Positions 45,073-54,687 of a stretch of 64,000 nucleotides of DNA are shown here, piece after piece (within the stretch, counting starts at the first letter, position 1; each line of letters opens with the position of its first letter). The stretch is taken from assembly GCA_002409995.1 (NCBI GenBank), contig DHOR01000041.1:15632-79631 (forward strand), read 5' to 3'. The translations under genes and the position numbers were made by a program. Origin of the DNA: Hungatella sp. UBA5385. Lineage in GTDB: Bacteria > Bacillota > Clostridia > Lachnospirales > Lachnospiraceae. The notes under the pieces were generated by a model. It had not been told where the DNA came from. It made no database searches and was given only the letters and a program-made list of their open reading frames with translations.

Positions 45073-45161
45073 GATTGTAGTTTGAAATGAATTTTGAGTT
45101 TGAAATAAAGTAAAATAAATTATGTATTAATTGACAGTAAATAATTTACGAGGTGAACATC

Positions 45162-46340
45162 ATGACAAATCAAATGGCAGTAGAAATGAAAGAGCATCTG
45201 AATCAGAAACTGATACCTTTCTGGAAGGGACTGCGTGATGAAACCTATGGGGGCTTTTACGGATATATGGATTACGATTTAAGAATTGACAGAGAGTCTG
45301 TAAAAGGCGTAATTTTAAACAGCCGGATTCTATGGTTTTTCTCCAATGCTTATCTGACACTGAAGCAGGAGGATCTGCTCCATTATGCAGAACACGCTTA
45401 TCGCTTTTTAAGGGATTACTGTATGGATCACGATAATGGCGGTGTGTTCTGGTCCATGACCTATGATGGTCTGCCTGAGGATACAACCAAGCATACCTAT
45501 AACCAGGCATTCGCTATCTATGCTCTTTCTACCTATTATAATGCATCAAAGGATTCGAAAGCTCTGATGTACGCTTATGAATTATTTCAATTGATTGAGA
45601 CCAGATGTAAGGAAGCTACAGGATACGGAGAAGCTTATGACGTGGGTTTTCAGCCGGTTTCCAATGAGAAGCTGTCTGAAAACGGAGTCATAGCTTCCCG
45701 TACTATGAACACCCTTCTTCACGTATTTGAGGCTTATACTGAGCTTTACAAAGTGGATCATGATGAAAAAGTAGGAAAGAGATTAGAAGAGATTCTGGAT
45801 ATCTTTGCAGACAAAGTCTACAATCCGGAAAAGAAACGTCAGGAAGTATTTTTTGATGAAAACTGGAATTCTTTGATTGATCTTCATTCTTATGGTCATG
45901 ATATCGAAACCTCCTGGCTCATAGACAGAGGGTGTGAAGTTCTTAAGAATGATGCTTATACAGCAAGAATGGGACAGATAACAGAACTGCTGGCAGAAGA
46001 AGTCTATAAGAAAGCCTATAGAGATCACAGCCTGTTAAATGAATGTGAAAATGGTATTGATCAGACAGACAGAATCTGGTGGGTACAGGCTGAGGCTGTC
46101 ATAGGTTTTATCAATGAGTGGCAGAAACAGCCAGAAAAGTCCCAGTATTATGCTGCTGCTGAAGATATATGGAATTATATTAAAACAAAAATGACTGATC
46201 ACAGACCAGGATCGGAATGGTTCTGGAAGCTGGACAGCAAAGGGGACCCTGTTGAGGGAGCGCCCATTGTGGAACCGTGGAAATGCCCCTACCACAATGG
46301 ACGTATGTGTATGGAACTGATTGCAAGATTTCAAGGTTAA
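45162..46340 (+). CDS. Cellobiose 2-epimerase (N-acylglucosamine 2-epimerase family)
   Basis: A 392-residue AGE-family (alpha/alpha)6 barrel from ATG 45162 (GAGGTG 7 bases upstream; a GTG at 45153 is part of that site). It has NSRILWFFSNAY, HTYNQAFAIYALS, LHSYGHDIETSWL, WWVQAEAVIGF and a C-terminal PYHNGRMCMEL with the histidines used for epimerisation. In the known mannan pathway this enzyme turns beta-1,4-mannobiose into 4-O-mannosyl-glucose for phosphorolysis. The preceding 89-base gap has a palindrome GTAAATAATTTAC (45137-45149). Confidence 0.9.
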   Translation: MTNQMAVEMKEHLNQKLIPFWKGLRDETYGGFYGYMDYDLRIDRESVKGVILNSRILWFFSNAYLTLKQEDLLHYAEHAYRFLRDYCMDHDNGGVFWSMTYDGLPEDTTKHTYNQAFAIYALSTYYNASKDSKALMYAYELFQLIETRCKEATGYGEAYDVGFQPVSNEKLSENGVIASRTMNTLLHVFEAYTELYKVDHDEKVGKRLEEILDIFADKVYNPEKKRQEVFFDENWNSLIDLHSYGHDIETSWLIDRGCEVLKNDAYTARMGQITELLAEEVYKKAYRDHSLLNECENGIDQTDRIWWVQAEAVIGFINEWQKQPEKSQYYAAAEDIWNYIKTKMTDHRPGSEWFWKLDSKGDPVEGAPIVEPWKCPYHNGRMCMELIARFQG

Positions 46341-46366
46341 TCCAGGAATAGGAGATAAAGAGTAAG

Positions 46367-47542
46367 ATGATTCACCCACAGTACAAAATAGAATTGGAAA
46401 AGCAGGAAAAGCTGCTGAACACAAAAAACCACAAATCCGATTTTTATAACGGAATTTATGACAGATATGTATTCCCTGTTTTAACAAGAGAGCATATTCC
46501 CCTTACCTGGAGATACGATTTAAACAGGGAAACCAATCCATATTTTATGGAGCGGATTGGAATCAATGCTGTTATGAATGCAGGAGCTATTGAGCTTAAT
46601 GGAAAATACTATCTTGCAGCCAGAATTGAAGGCAATGATAGAAAGTCATTTTTTGGTGTTGCTGAGAGTGAGACAGGAATTGACGGATTCCGTTTCCTGG
46701 AAGAACCGGTAATTCTGCCGGATACCTGCCCGGAGGAGACCAATGTCTACGACATGAGACTGACAAAACATGAAGATGGCTGGATCTACGGAGTGTTCTG
46801 TTCTGAAAGCAAGGATACCTCAGCTTCTGATCTATCCTCTGCAGTAGCAGCTGCCGGAATTGTCAGAACAAAGGATCTAAAGACCTGGGAACGTCTGGAT
46901 AACATAACAACACTTCGTTCTCCACAGCAGCGCAATGTAGTTCTTCATCCGGAGTTTGTCAATGGAAAGTATGCATTCTATACAAGACCAATGGATGACT
47001 TTATTGATACAGGAAGTGGCGGTGGTATTGGCTTTGGTTTATGTGATGATGTCTGTCATGCAGTGATTGATGAGGAAATCATAACCAGCAAAAGAAGATA
47101 TCATACCATTACTGAAGCAAAGAACGGAGCCGGTGCAGTTCCTATTAAGACAGATAAAGGCTGGATTCATATTGCTCATGGTGTCCGCAATACAGCGGCT
47201 GGGCTTCGCTATGTAATCTACGCTTTTGCAACAGCTCTTGACAACCCTGCTAAGGTAATTGCAGAGCCTTCCGGACTTTTAATAGGACCAAGAGGAGAAG
47301 AACGGGTTGGAGATGTATCCAATGTGGTATTTACCAATGGAGCAATTGTAAAAGATAATGGTGAAGTATTCATTTACTATGCATCTTCTGATACGCGTGT
47401 CCATGTAGCCACAACAACCGTTGATCAGCTGGTGGACTATGTGTTCAATACACCGGAAGACCCTCTTAGAAGCCCTGATTGTGTGAAGCAGAGAGTGGAT
47501 CTTATCAGGAAGAATCTGGAGCTGTTAAAAGATGAACAGTAA
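46367..47542 (+). CDS. GH130 4-O-beta-D-mannosyl-D-glucose phosphorylase (GH130_1 type)
   Basis: A 391-residue phosphorylase that splits mannosyl-glucose into mannose 1-phosphate and glucose. The catalytic Asp is D129 in NVYDMRLTKHEDGW, a motif of the Mgp subfamily. The longer N-terminal extension is characteristic. It directly follows the epimerase, the same order of reactions. The stop overlaps the CE2 gene by 11 bases. Confidence 0.88.
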   Translation: MIHPQYKIELEKQEKLLNTKNHKSDFYNGIYDRYVFPVLTREHIPLTWRYDLNRETNPYFMERIGINAVMNAGAIELNGKYYLAARIEGNDRKSFFGVAESETGIDGFRFLEEPVILPDTCPEETNVYDMRLTKHEDGWIYGVFCSESKDTSASDLSSAVAAAGIVRTKDLKTWERLDNITTLRSPQQRNVVLHPEFVNGKYAFYTRPMDDFIDTGSGGGIGFGLCDDVCHAVIDEEIITSKRRYHTITEAKNGAGAVPIKTDKGWIHIAHGVRNTAAGLRYVIYAFATALDNPAKVIAEPSGLLIGPRGEERVGDVSNVVFTNGAIVKDNGEVFIYYASSDTRVHVATTTVDQLVDYVFNTPEDPLRSPDCVKQRVDLIRKNLELLKDEQ

Positions 47543-48599
47543 AAAAGGATTCGAAATCCCTGTATTACCTGATAATCCTTCTTTACAATATTGTGGAAGA
47601 ATCGGTGTTGACAATCAGGGATATCCCGAATTTGTATTTCCCTCCAGCTTTGTAAAGATCAATTTTACAGGATCCTCCATCCGTGTTATCCTGGAAAATC
47701 ATCATGTATACTGGGATAATTACATTGGCTGGATTCTGGACGGAATACAGGGGAAATGCCTTTTAAAACAAGAGGGAACTGCCTGTCTTACTTTAGGTGA
47801 AAACCTGGGGGAAGGCAGGCACCGCCTTTTGTTGTTTAAAAGGCAGGATTCCTGTCACACCTTTTCTTTTAAAGGTTTTTCTCTATCTGAGGAGGGGACA
47901 GTTCTTCCCCCGGATCCCCTCCCAGAGAGAAGAATTGAGGTCTATGGAGATTCTGTCAGTGCAGGAGAGGTATCAGAGGCACTTGAGTATATTGGAAAAG
48001 AAGACCCTGACCATCAGGGAGAATATTCCAACAGTTGGTATTCTTACAGCTGGATCACTGCCAGACGGTTAAATGCCTCTATCCATAATATCTCCCAGGG
48101 AGGAATTGCCCTAATGAATGGAACCGGCTGGTTTGAGCCTCCTTCTTATATTGGAATGGAGGAAGTTTATGATAAAATACAGTATCATCCGGCTATTGGA
48201 AGATGCTGCTCCTGGGACTTTACAAAATACACCCCACATATTATAATTATTGCTATTGGACAAAATGACAGTCATCCCTTTAATTTTATGAAAGAAGATT
48301 ATTATGGGGATGTTTCTGATGTTTGGAGAAACCATTATAAAGCATTTGTAGAAAAATTAAGAGAGATTTATCCTGAATCAGTTATTATCCTTGCAACAAC
48401 CATTTTAAATCATGATAAAAACTGGGACAGGGCAATTGAGGAAATAAAGGTAAGCCTGGCTGACCCCAAAGTCTACCATTTTCTTTACAGTCAAAATGGC
48501 TGCGGCACTCCGGGACATATCAGAATCCCTGAGGCAGAACACATGGCAGAGGAATTATCCGCTTTTATTGAACAACTGGGTGATGAAATCTGGAATTAA
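47532..48599 (+). CDS. CE2-like acetyl esterase (SGNH fold)
   Basis: A 355-residue two-domain esterase. An N-terminal beta-sandwich (about 1-120) is followed by an SGNH domain with the nucleophile S141 (YGDSVSAG), NISQGGIAL, IAIGQND and a C-terminal GTPGHIR region with the catalytic His. This is the CE2 layout. There is no signal peptide, so it would deacetylate imported manno-oligosaccharides in the cytoplasm. The CE2 assignment is from domain order; the acetyl substrate is inferred from the locus. Confidence 0.78.
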   Translation: MNSKKGFEIPVLPDNPSLQYCGRIGVDNQGYPEFVFPSSFVKINFTGSSIRVILENHHVYWDNYIGWILDGIQGKCLLKQEGTACLTLGENLGEGRHRLLLFKRQDSCHTFSFKGFSLSEEGTVLPPDPLPERRIEVYGDSVSAGEVSEALEYIGKEDPDHQGEYSNSWYSYSWITARRLNASIHNISQGGIALMNGTGWFEPPSYIGMEEVYDKIQYHPAIGRCCSWDFTKYTPHIIIIAIGQNDSHPFNFMKEDYYGDVSDVWRNHYKAFVEKLREIYPESVIILATTILNHDKNWDRAIEEIKVSLADPKVYHFLYSQNGCGTPGHIRIPEAEHMAEELSAFIEQLGDEIWN

Positions 48600-48614
48600 C
48601 AGGAGGAAGCAATT

Positions 48615-50309
48615 ATGAACGCGTTTGATCGCTATGAGCAGTGGTGTACAAGCCCTGTATTTGATGTTGAAACAAAAAAAGAACTAGAAGCAATCAGAGA
48701 TAATCATGATGAAATCAACGACAGATTCTATAAAGAATTGGAATTTGGAACCGGCGGCCTGCGTGGCGTTATCGGTGCTGGCACAAACCGTATGAACATC
48801 TATACAGTAGGAAAAGCCACACAGGGTCTGGCTGATTATATATTGAAGCAGGGCGGCAGTGACAAGGGAGTTGCACTGGCTTATGATTCCAGACATATGT
48901 CACCAGAATTCGCCAGATATGCAGCGCTTTGTCTCAATGCCAATGGGATTAAAACCTATCTGTTTGATAAGCTGGCTCCTACCCCCATGCTTTCATTTGC
49001 AGTCCGCAGACTGTCCTGTATTGCAGGTATTGTAATAACAGCCAGTCATAACCCTGCTGAGTATAATGGATACAAGGTTTACTGGGAGGATGGCGCACAG
49101 ATTACATTTCCTATGGATAAGGAAATTATTGCCTGCGTTAATGCTATCGATGATTATGCTGCTGTGAAATCCATATCTGAACAGGAAGCTGCTGATCTGG
49201 GTCTTTTTCATTTGCTTGGAGAGGATATGGAAGAGGAATATAGAAAAGAACTGAAAAAAATGGTGCTTTCCGAAAAGGAATTAAAGGAAGCTGCTGATAA
49301 GATCAAGATTGTATACAGCCCTCTTCATGGAACAGGGAATCTGCCTGTTCAGCATATTCTGGCTGAGTTAGGATTTACCAATGTGTATGTGGTAAAGGAA
49401 CAGATGGAGCCTGATGGAAATTTCCCAACTGTACCTTACCCCAATCCTGAGGACAAAGGTGCATTTAAGCTTGCCCTTCAGCTTGCCAAAGAGAAGGATG
49501 CTGATCTTGTTCTTGCTACTGATCCTGATGCTGACCGTCTTGGTGTTTATGCAAAGGATGAGAAAACTGGTGAATATAGGATGTTTACCGGCAATATGTC
49601 AGGTATTCTGATCCTGAATTATCTGTTGTCAAGAAGACAGGAATTAGGTATTCTTCCGGAAAATGGTGCTGTTGTTAAGACCATTGTTACTACCAGAATG
49701 GCAGAGCCTGTTGCTGCTCATTATAATATGAAGCTGATCGATGTACTGACCGGCTTTAAGTATATTGGAGAGCAGATGAAGTATTTTGAAGAGACAGGGG
49801 ATTACATCTATCAGTTTGGATTCGAGGAGAGCTACGGCTGTCTGGTGGAAGAGTGTGTCCGTGATAAAGACGCTGTTTCTGCAGTTATGACCTTATGTGA
49901 GGCTGCAGCTTATTATTATACAAAGGGAAGTTCTCTCTCTGAGGAAATGGATCGTCTCTATGAAACCTATGGTTATTATAAGGAAGATCTTGCTTCTGTG
50001 ACTTTAAAGGGAGAAGACGGAGCCAATAAGATTAAGGCTATGATGGAAGAGATGAGGAGCAATCCTCCAAAAACTGCCGGAGGTTTTCCTGTTCTTCAAA
50101 TGGAGGATTATCTTTCAGAAACAACAGGTTTACCAAAATCTAATGTTCTTCGGTTTGCATTGGCTGAGGATGCTTGGTTCTGTGTACGTCCATCAGGGAC
50201 TGAACCTAAGATTAAGTTCTATTTTGGTGTAAAGGGAAGCTCTGTGAAAGATGCAGAAGAAAGACTTGAGAGGCTGAAAGAAGATGTTTTGGCTTATGGG
50301 ACAAGATAG
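48615..50309 (+). CDS. Phospho-sugar mutase (phosphomannomutase/phosphoglucomutase)
   Basis: A 564-residue alpha-D-phosphohexomutase. The phosphoserine motif TASHNPAEYNG has S144; the metal loop is DPDADRLGV; the sugar-binding loop is GFEESYG and the phosphate loop RPSGTEPKIKFYF. In this operon it should convert mannose 1-phosphate to mannose 6-phosphate. AGGAGG precedes the ATG. It overlaps the next gene by 26 bases. Confidence 0.92.
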   Translation: MNAFDRYEQWCTSPVFDVETKKELEAIRDNHDEINDRFYKELEFGTGGLRGVIGAGTNRMNIYTVGKATQGLADYILKQGGSDKGVALAYDSRHMSPEFARYAALCLNANGIKTYLFDKLAPTPMLSFAVRRLSCIAGIVITASHNPAEYNGYKVYWEDGAQITFPMDKEIIACVNAIDDYAAVKSISEQEAADLGLFHLLGEDMEEEYRKELKKMVLSEKELKEAADKIKIVYSPLHGTGNLPVQHILAELGFTNVYVVKEQMEPDGNFPTVPYPNPEDKGAFKLALQLAKEKDADLVLATDPDADRLGVYAKDEKTGEYRMFTGNMSGILILNYLLSRRQELGILPENGAVVKTIVTTRMAEPVAAHYNMKLIDVLTGFKYIGEQMKYFEETGDYIYQFGFEESYGCLVEECVRDKDAVSAVMTLCEAAAYYYTKGSSLSEEMDRLYETYGYYKEDLASVTLKGEDGANKIKAMMEEMRSNPPKTAGGFPVLQMEDYLSETTGLPKSNVLRFALAEDAWFCVRPSGTEPKIKFYFGVKGSSVKDAEERLERLKEDVLAYGTR

Positions 50310-51534
50310 GCTTCGTGGGATACATTTGGGGAATAGTGATAGAATTGAAAAAGTGATGGAAAAAGCCAGTCAGGGGAAGCCAGTTGTACTGGCTTTTCTT
50401 GGTGGTTCTATTACGCAGGGGTCTCTGGCTTCGAGCCCTGAGAAATGTTATGCATATCTTGTGTATCAGTGGTGGAGGGAGATGTTTCCTGATGTGGAAT
50501 TTCAGTATATTAATGCTGGGATTGGAGGAACCACCTCTCAGTTTGGGTGTGCAAGAGTGCGGGAAGATGTGCTGGCTTATGAGCCGGACTTTGTTGTGGT
50601 GGATTTTACTGTTAATGACGAAAATACAGAGCTGTTTCTGGAGACTTATGAAAGTCTGATACGGATATTGCTGTCAGATGAATGTGAGCCTGCTGTTATG
50701 GCTCTTTGTAATGTATATTATGATTCGGGTAAATCAGCTATGGATCAGCATAGAAGAGTGCTGGAGCATTATGGAGTTCCTTATGTTTCTATAGGGGAGA
50801 CGGTGTATGAGGATGTGTTGTGTGGGGGGATGAGAGTTGAGGAGATTACGTCGGATGGGCTTCATCCTAATGATAGAGGGCATCGGGCGGTTGCGGATGT
50901 GGTATGTGGGTTGTTGGAGGTTGTGTTGAGTGGGAAGGCTGGGGATACTGGAGAAGATAGGTATAATGAAAGTCATGGAGATTCTGGTAAAGATAGGAAT
51001 AATGAAAGTCATGGGGGCTCTGGTCTAAATGGAGATAATGAAATAGAGGTGTGTCCTATAGGTTCGATTGCTTCAAATCCCCTTACTAGTTGTTCCTATG
51101 AAAATGCAAGGCGATTGCAAAATGGAGATTCTGGAATCGTATGTAATGGATTCGAGATTGATTTTCGATATAAAAACGAAATTACAGATGTGTTTAAACA
51201 TGGCTGGAGTGCTGTAAGAAAGGGGGCTTCTATCTGCTTTGAAGCGGAAGCACTCTGTCTTGCCATTCAGTACCGTCGTACGATACACCAGCCTGCACCT
51301 GTTGCATTGGCATACGTTGATGACGACAGAGACAATGGAAAGATTTTAGATGGTAACTTTAATGAGACATGGGGAGATAGTTTGTCTATAGCAACACTTC
51401 TCCATCATGGTGAAGCAGGAAAGCATCTGGTGACAGTTGAAATTATAGATGGAGTGGAAGAGGATGAGACGCCTTTTTATCTGGTGTCTTTGATACAAGC
51501 TGGAATAGACTTAAAGAATGAATGTGAAAATTAA
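50284..51534 (+). CDS. CE17-like mannan acetyl esterase (SGNH plus C-terminal CBM-like domain)
   Basis: A 416-residue protein. The SGNH domain (about 20-215) has the nucleophile in LGGSITQGS (S42), INAGIGGTTSQ, DFTVND and the D-x-x-H motif DGLHPNDRGH. A repetitive linker (about 220-260) leads to a beta-rich C-terminal domain (about 290-416; SICFEAEALCLAIQYRRT) that resembles the CBM35-type part of CE17 enzymes. The layout matches the mannan 2-O-acetyl esterase of Roseburia intestinalis; the assignment is by architecture. No signal peptide. The start at 50284 lies inside the mutase gene; an ATG at 50296 is possible. Confidence 0.75.
   Translation: MFWLMGQDRLRGIHLGNSDRIEKVMEKASQGKPVVLAFLGGSITQGSLASSPEKCYAYLVYQWWREMFPDVEFQYINAGIGGTTSQFGCARVREDVLAYEPDFVVVDFTVNDENTELFLETYESLIRILLSDECEPAVMALCNVYYDSGKSAMDQHRRVLEHYGVPYVSIGETVYEDVLCGGMRVEEITSDGLHPNDRGHRAVADVVCGLLEVVLSGKAGDTGEDRYNESHGDSGKDRNNESHGGSGLNGDNEIEVCPIGSIASNPLTSCSYENARRLQNGDSGIVCNGFEIDFRYKNEITDVFKHGWSAVRKGASICFEAEALCLAIQYRRTIHQPAPVALAYVDDDRDNGKILDGNFNETWGDSLSIATLLHHGEAGKHLVTVEIIDGVEEDETPFYLVSLIQAGIDLKNECEN
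50941..51045 (+). repeat. In-frame 36-base minisatellite in the esterase linker
   Basis: Two 36-base units (50941-50976 and 50977-51012) differ at only five positions, followed by a partial third unit (51013-51045). They encode the 12-residue unit GD(T/S)G(E/K)DR(Y/N)NESH. This lies between the SGNH and C-terminal domains and could vary in copy number among strains. Confidence 0.8.
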
Positions 51535-51573
51535 ATTTACCAATAAACAATAAAAACGGAGGCATGAAATATT

Positions 51574-52932
51574 ATGGGATTTCGCAAAGACTTTGTATGG
51601 GGAGCAGCCACCTCCTCCTACCAAATTGAAGGTTCTCCAAAAGAGGATGGAAAAGGGCTTAATATATGGGATGTGTTTTGTAAAGAACCCGGAAAGATTT
51701 ATGAGGGACATAACGGAGATATCGCTTGCGATCATTATAATCGTTATAAAGAAGATGTTCAGATAATGAAAGAAATGGGATTGAAAGCTTATCGTTTTTC
51801 TATAAGCTGGGCAAGAATATTGCCAAATGGAATTGGTACTGTTTCTCAAAAAGGGTTGGAGTTTTATAGTAATCTCATTGATGAACTTTTAAAAAATGGC
51901 ATTGAGCCCTATATCACTTTATTTCACTGGGATTTCCCCTATCAGCTATATATTCGGGGCGGCTGGCTGAATCCAGACTGCATAAACTGGTTTGCAGAGT
52001 ATGCCAGAATCGTTACAGAGGCCTATTCTGACCGTGTAACTCATTTTATTACCTTTAATGAGCCCCAGTGTTTTATAGGGCTTGGTCATGTGACAGGAGA
52101 CCATGCGCCAGGGCTTAAGAACCCTATGACTGATACATTTTTAATGGCTCATCATGTGATGATGGCTCATGGAAAAGCAGTATTGGCCATTCGTGCTGCT
52201 GCTAAACAGCCTGTATTGATTGGATATGCTCCAACTGGCACCATGTTTTATCCGAAGACAGACAGCGTTGAAGATATTGAAGCTGCCAGATATACCCTTT
52301 TTGCCTCCAATCCGGAGCTTAAGAGATGGAGCTGGAATGTCAGCTGGTGGAGTGATCCTGTTCTTCTTGGCTCTTATCCTGAGGATGGACTGAAGTTATA
52401 TGAACCATGGCTTCCTGAAATTAAGCAGGAGGATATGAAGCTGATTCACCAACCTTTGGACTTCTATGGCCAAAATATTTATAATGGCTACCGCATCAGT
52501 GCAGGAGATGATGGTCTGCCTAATTTTATAAAACGTGAGGAAGGCTTTTCTAAAACAGCAACTCAGTGGCCGGTGACTCCTGAATGTCTGTATTGGGGGC
52601 CTAAGTTTCTCTATGAGAGATATAAGCTTCCTATTATAATTACTGAGAATGGATTATCCTGTCATGATGTTCTCTCTCTGGATGGAAAAGTTCATGATCC
52701 TAATAGGATTGATTTTCTTTCCCGGTATTTAGGGGAGTTAAAGAGGGCGGCTGCTGATGGAACCGATATTCTGGGGTATTTTCAGTGGTCTCTTATGGAT
52801 AATTTTGAATGGGAGAAGGGGTATTCGGAGCGATTTGGGTTGGTTTATGTGAATTTTCAGACACAAGAGAGAATTCTTAAGGATTCTGCTTATTGGTATA
52901 AAAAGGTAATGGAAAGTAATGGAGATTTTTGA
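51574..52932 (+). CDS. GH1 family beta-glucosidase (or beta-mannosidase)
   Basis: A 452-residue GH1 enzyme. The acid/base is E163 in TFNEP and the nucleophile E358 in ITENG; QIEGS and GYFQWSLMDNFEW, and WSW/NVSWWSDPV are also typical. It should hydrolyse beta-1,4-glucosyl ends released from glucomannan oligosaccharides; beta-mannosidase activity cannot be excluded. No phospho-sugar motif was noted and there is no PTS transporter here. Cytoplasmic. Last gene of the operon. Confidence 0.92.
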   Translation: MGFRKDFVWGAATSSYQIEGSPKEDGKGLNIWDVFCKEPGKIYEGHNGDIACDHYNRYKEDVQIMKEMGLKAYRFSISWARILPNGIGTVSQKGLEFYSNLIDELLKNGIEPYITLFHWDFPYQLYIRGGWLNPDCINWFAEYARIVTEAYSDRVTHFITFNEPQCFIGLGHVTGDHAPGLKNPMTDTFLMAHHVMMAHGKAVLAIRAAAKQPVLIGYAPTGTMFYPKTDSVEDIEAARYTLFASNPELKRWSWNVSWWSDPVLLGSYPEDGLKLYEPWLPEIKQEDMKLIHQPLDFYGQNIYNGYRISAGDDGLPNFIKREEGFSKTATQWPVTPECLYWGPKFLYERYKLPIIITENGLSCHDVLSLDGKVHDPNRIDFLSRYLGELKRAAADGTDILGYFQWSLMDNFEWEKGYSERFGLVYVNFQTQERILKDSAYWYKKVMESNGDF

Positions 52933-53087
52933 ATGATATACTCTGGTCAATCTGTATAAAATAGTATGGAAAACCAAACAAATTCTTTGTAAAACTATAG
53001 ATGTTGTATAAAAATAATTATTTATCTAATTGAATTTCATCAAAAAATTATATTTTTTTGTATTTTATAGAATACTTAAAATAAGGG

Positions 53088-53117
53088 GTGGCAAAATAAA
53101 GAGTTTTGTAATATAAT
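53088..53117 (+). promoter_or_regulatory. Probable promoter of the capsule operon
   Basis: GTGGCA (53088-53093) and TATAAT (53112-53117) are 18 bases apart; the -35 box matches 4 of 6. It lies 65 bases before the phosphatase ATG in the AT-rich gap 52933-53182, which otherwise shows nothing. Confidence 0.55.
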
Positions 53118-53182
53118 TGCTATTAAGCATAAAATTACTTGGTTTTGAATTTATGTGATTTGAATTTATGAAAGGATATATT

Positions 53183-53902
53183 ATGACAGAATATATTATT
53201 GATATTCATGCACACATATTGCCGGGTATTGATGATGGTTCGACTAATCTGGAAGAATCTGCACAAATGCTTGATAAAGCATTTAACCAAGGGATACACA
53301 CTATTATTGCAACCCCTCATTTCAAGAGAAAGCAAAACTTAGATCAGCTTAAAGCTCTAATCAATGATCTGATTAAGGAAGCAAAGAAAATCGATCCTGA
53401 TTTTCGGATTTTTCTTGGTCAAGAACTTTTATATTTTGATAGTTTAGTTGATTATCTTAAAGAGGGAAAAGCCCTAACTCTGGCAAATAGCCGTTATGTT
53501 CTAGTGGAATTTATGCCAGATGTTATCTATAATAACCTTTATCAGTGGGTTCGTAAAATTCTTATGGCTGGATATTTACCCGTTATTGCTCATGTAGAGC
53601 GGTATCATTGTTTGAAGAAAGAAGGTCGTTTACAGGAACTGATATCTATCGGTTGTTATTTACAGATGAATTACAGGAGTGTTCAGGGGAATATATTTGA
53701 TGCCAATGCGAGATGGTGTAAAAAAGCCCTTATAAATCAATATATCCATTTTTTGTCAACTGATATGCATCACATTAATTATCGAACACCAGTAATTGAT
53801 AAGAGTATGGATTGGCTTAAACGCAATCTGAATGCTGAGTATTTATCAGCCATAACAAGCCAAAATGCTAATAGTATCATAGAAAATCAAGTGTTACGTT
53901 GA
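53183..53902 (+). CDS. CpsB/CapC-type tyrosine-protein phosphatase (PHP family)
   Basis: A 239-residue PHP-fold phosphatase; the metal motif is DIHAHILPGIDDGS, with later TPHF and VEFMPD, and DMHHINYR. It dephosphorylates the BY-kinase encoded two genes on and controls capsule synthesis. ATG 53183 has AAAGGA 6 bases upstream; an earlier ATG (53168) overlaps that site. It begins the regulatory cassette CpsB-Wzz-kinase-LCP. Confidence 0.9.
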   Translation: MTEYIIDIHAHILPGIDDGSTNLEESAQMLDKAFNQGIHTIIATPHFKRKQNLDQLKALINDLIKEAKKIDPDFRIFLGQELLYFDSLVDYLKEGKALTLANSRYVLVEFMPDVIYNNLYQWVRKILMAGYLPVIAHVERYHCLKKEGRLQELISIGCYLQMNYRSVQGNIFDANARWCKKALINQYIHFLSTDMHHINYRTPVIDKSMDWLKRNLNAEYLSAITSQNANSIIENQVLR

Positions 53903-53943
53903 AGTTTACAAACTTACTAAACATAAAGGAATGAAAATTTATT

Positions 53944-54684
53944 ATGGAAAAGCAATATGATTTAGAGGATGAAATTGAAATTGATTTACGCGAGGTTTTC
54001 TATGCACTATGGAAACGATTGTGGCTCATATGTCTTGCATTGATTATTGGAGGTGGGTTAACTACTTTATACTGTAAAGTCATACTTATACCCCAATATA
54101 CATCTACTTCTATGGTTTACATACTTTCTAAAGAAACAACATTGACTTCTCTGGCAGATTTGCAGATAGGAAGTCAGCTGACCAAGGATTACAGAGTAGT
54201 TGCTACCAGCAGACCGGTACTTCAGGAGGTTATTGATACACTTAATCTGGATCGTGATTATGACGATTTAAAAGAATCTCTTATTTTTGACAATCCTAAA
54301 GATACACGTGTATTGAGTATCTCTATAGAAGATCCTGATCCAGTCAAAGCCAAAGCAATTGTGGATACGGTTGCTAAGGTTTCTTCCAAGCATATTGGAG
54401 ATATTATGGAGATGACTCCACCGAAAATTATTGAAGATGGTTTTGTGGCTACGAAAAAAAGCAGCCCTAATGTAACCCGCAATGCTGCTATTGGTGGATT
54501 GGCTGCAGCAATTGCAGTAGCAGGTTTGATAACTCTTAAGGTGGTATTAAATGATACCATTCGAAGCGAAGAGGATGTGGAAAAATATCTGCAGCTATCT
54601 GTATTGGCAGCTATACCTGAACGAGAAGAAGCGCGTGTCTCTGTAAAAGGTAAAAAAAGCAGAAGAAAGAAAGGGAGGGGATAG
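53944..54684 (+). CDS. Wzz/CapA-type chain-length determinant and kinase activator
   Basis: A 246-residue polysaccharide co-polymerase with two membrane helices (about 24-46 and 182-202) and an extracellular part between them. The first part ends near 46 and the second is followed by a basic tail (RVSVKGKKSRRKKGRG) that may contact the kinase. It controls polymer length and stimulates the BY-kinase. AAAGGAATG precedes the ATG. The kinase follows after 3 bases. Confidence 0.9.
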   Translation: MEKQYDLEDEIEIDLREVFYALWKRLWLICLALIIGGGLTTLYCKVILIPQYTSTSMVYILSKETTLTSLADLQIGSQLTKDYRVVATSRPVLQEVIDTLNLDRDYDDLKESLIFDNPKDTRVLSISIEDPDPVKAKAIVDTVAKVSSKHIGDIMEMTPPKIIEDGFVATKKSSPNVTRNAAIGGLAAAIAVAGLITLKVVLNDTIRSEEDVEKYLQLSVLAAIPEREEARVSVKGKKSRRKKGRG

Positions 54685-54687
54685 GTT

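Noticed and set aside
45131..45149. Internal promoter before the epimerase gene starting with TTGACA
   Set aside because: No -10 box at an acceptable spacing; the gene follows the operon directly.
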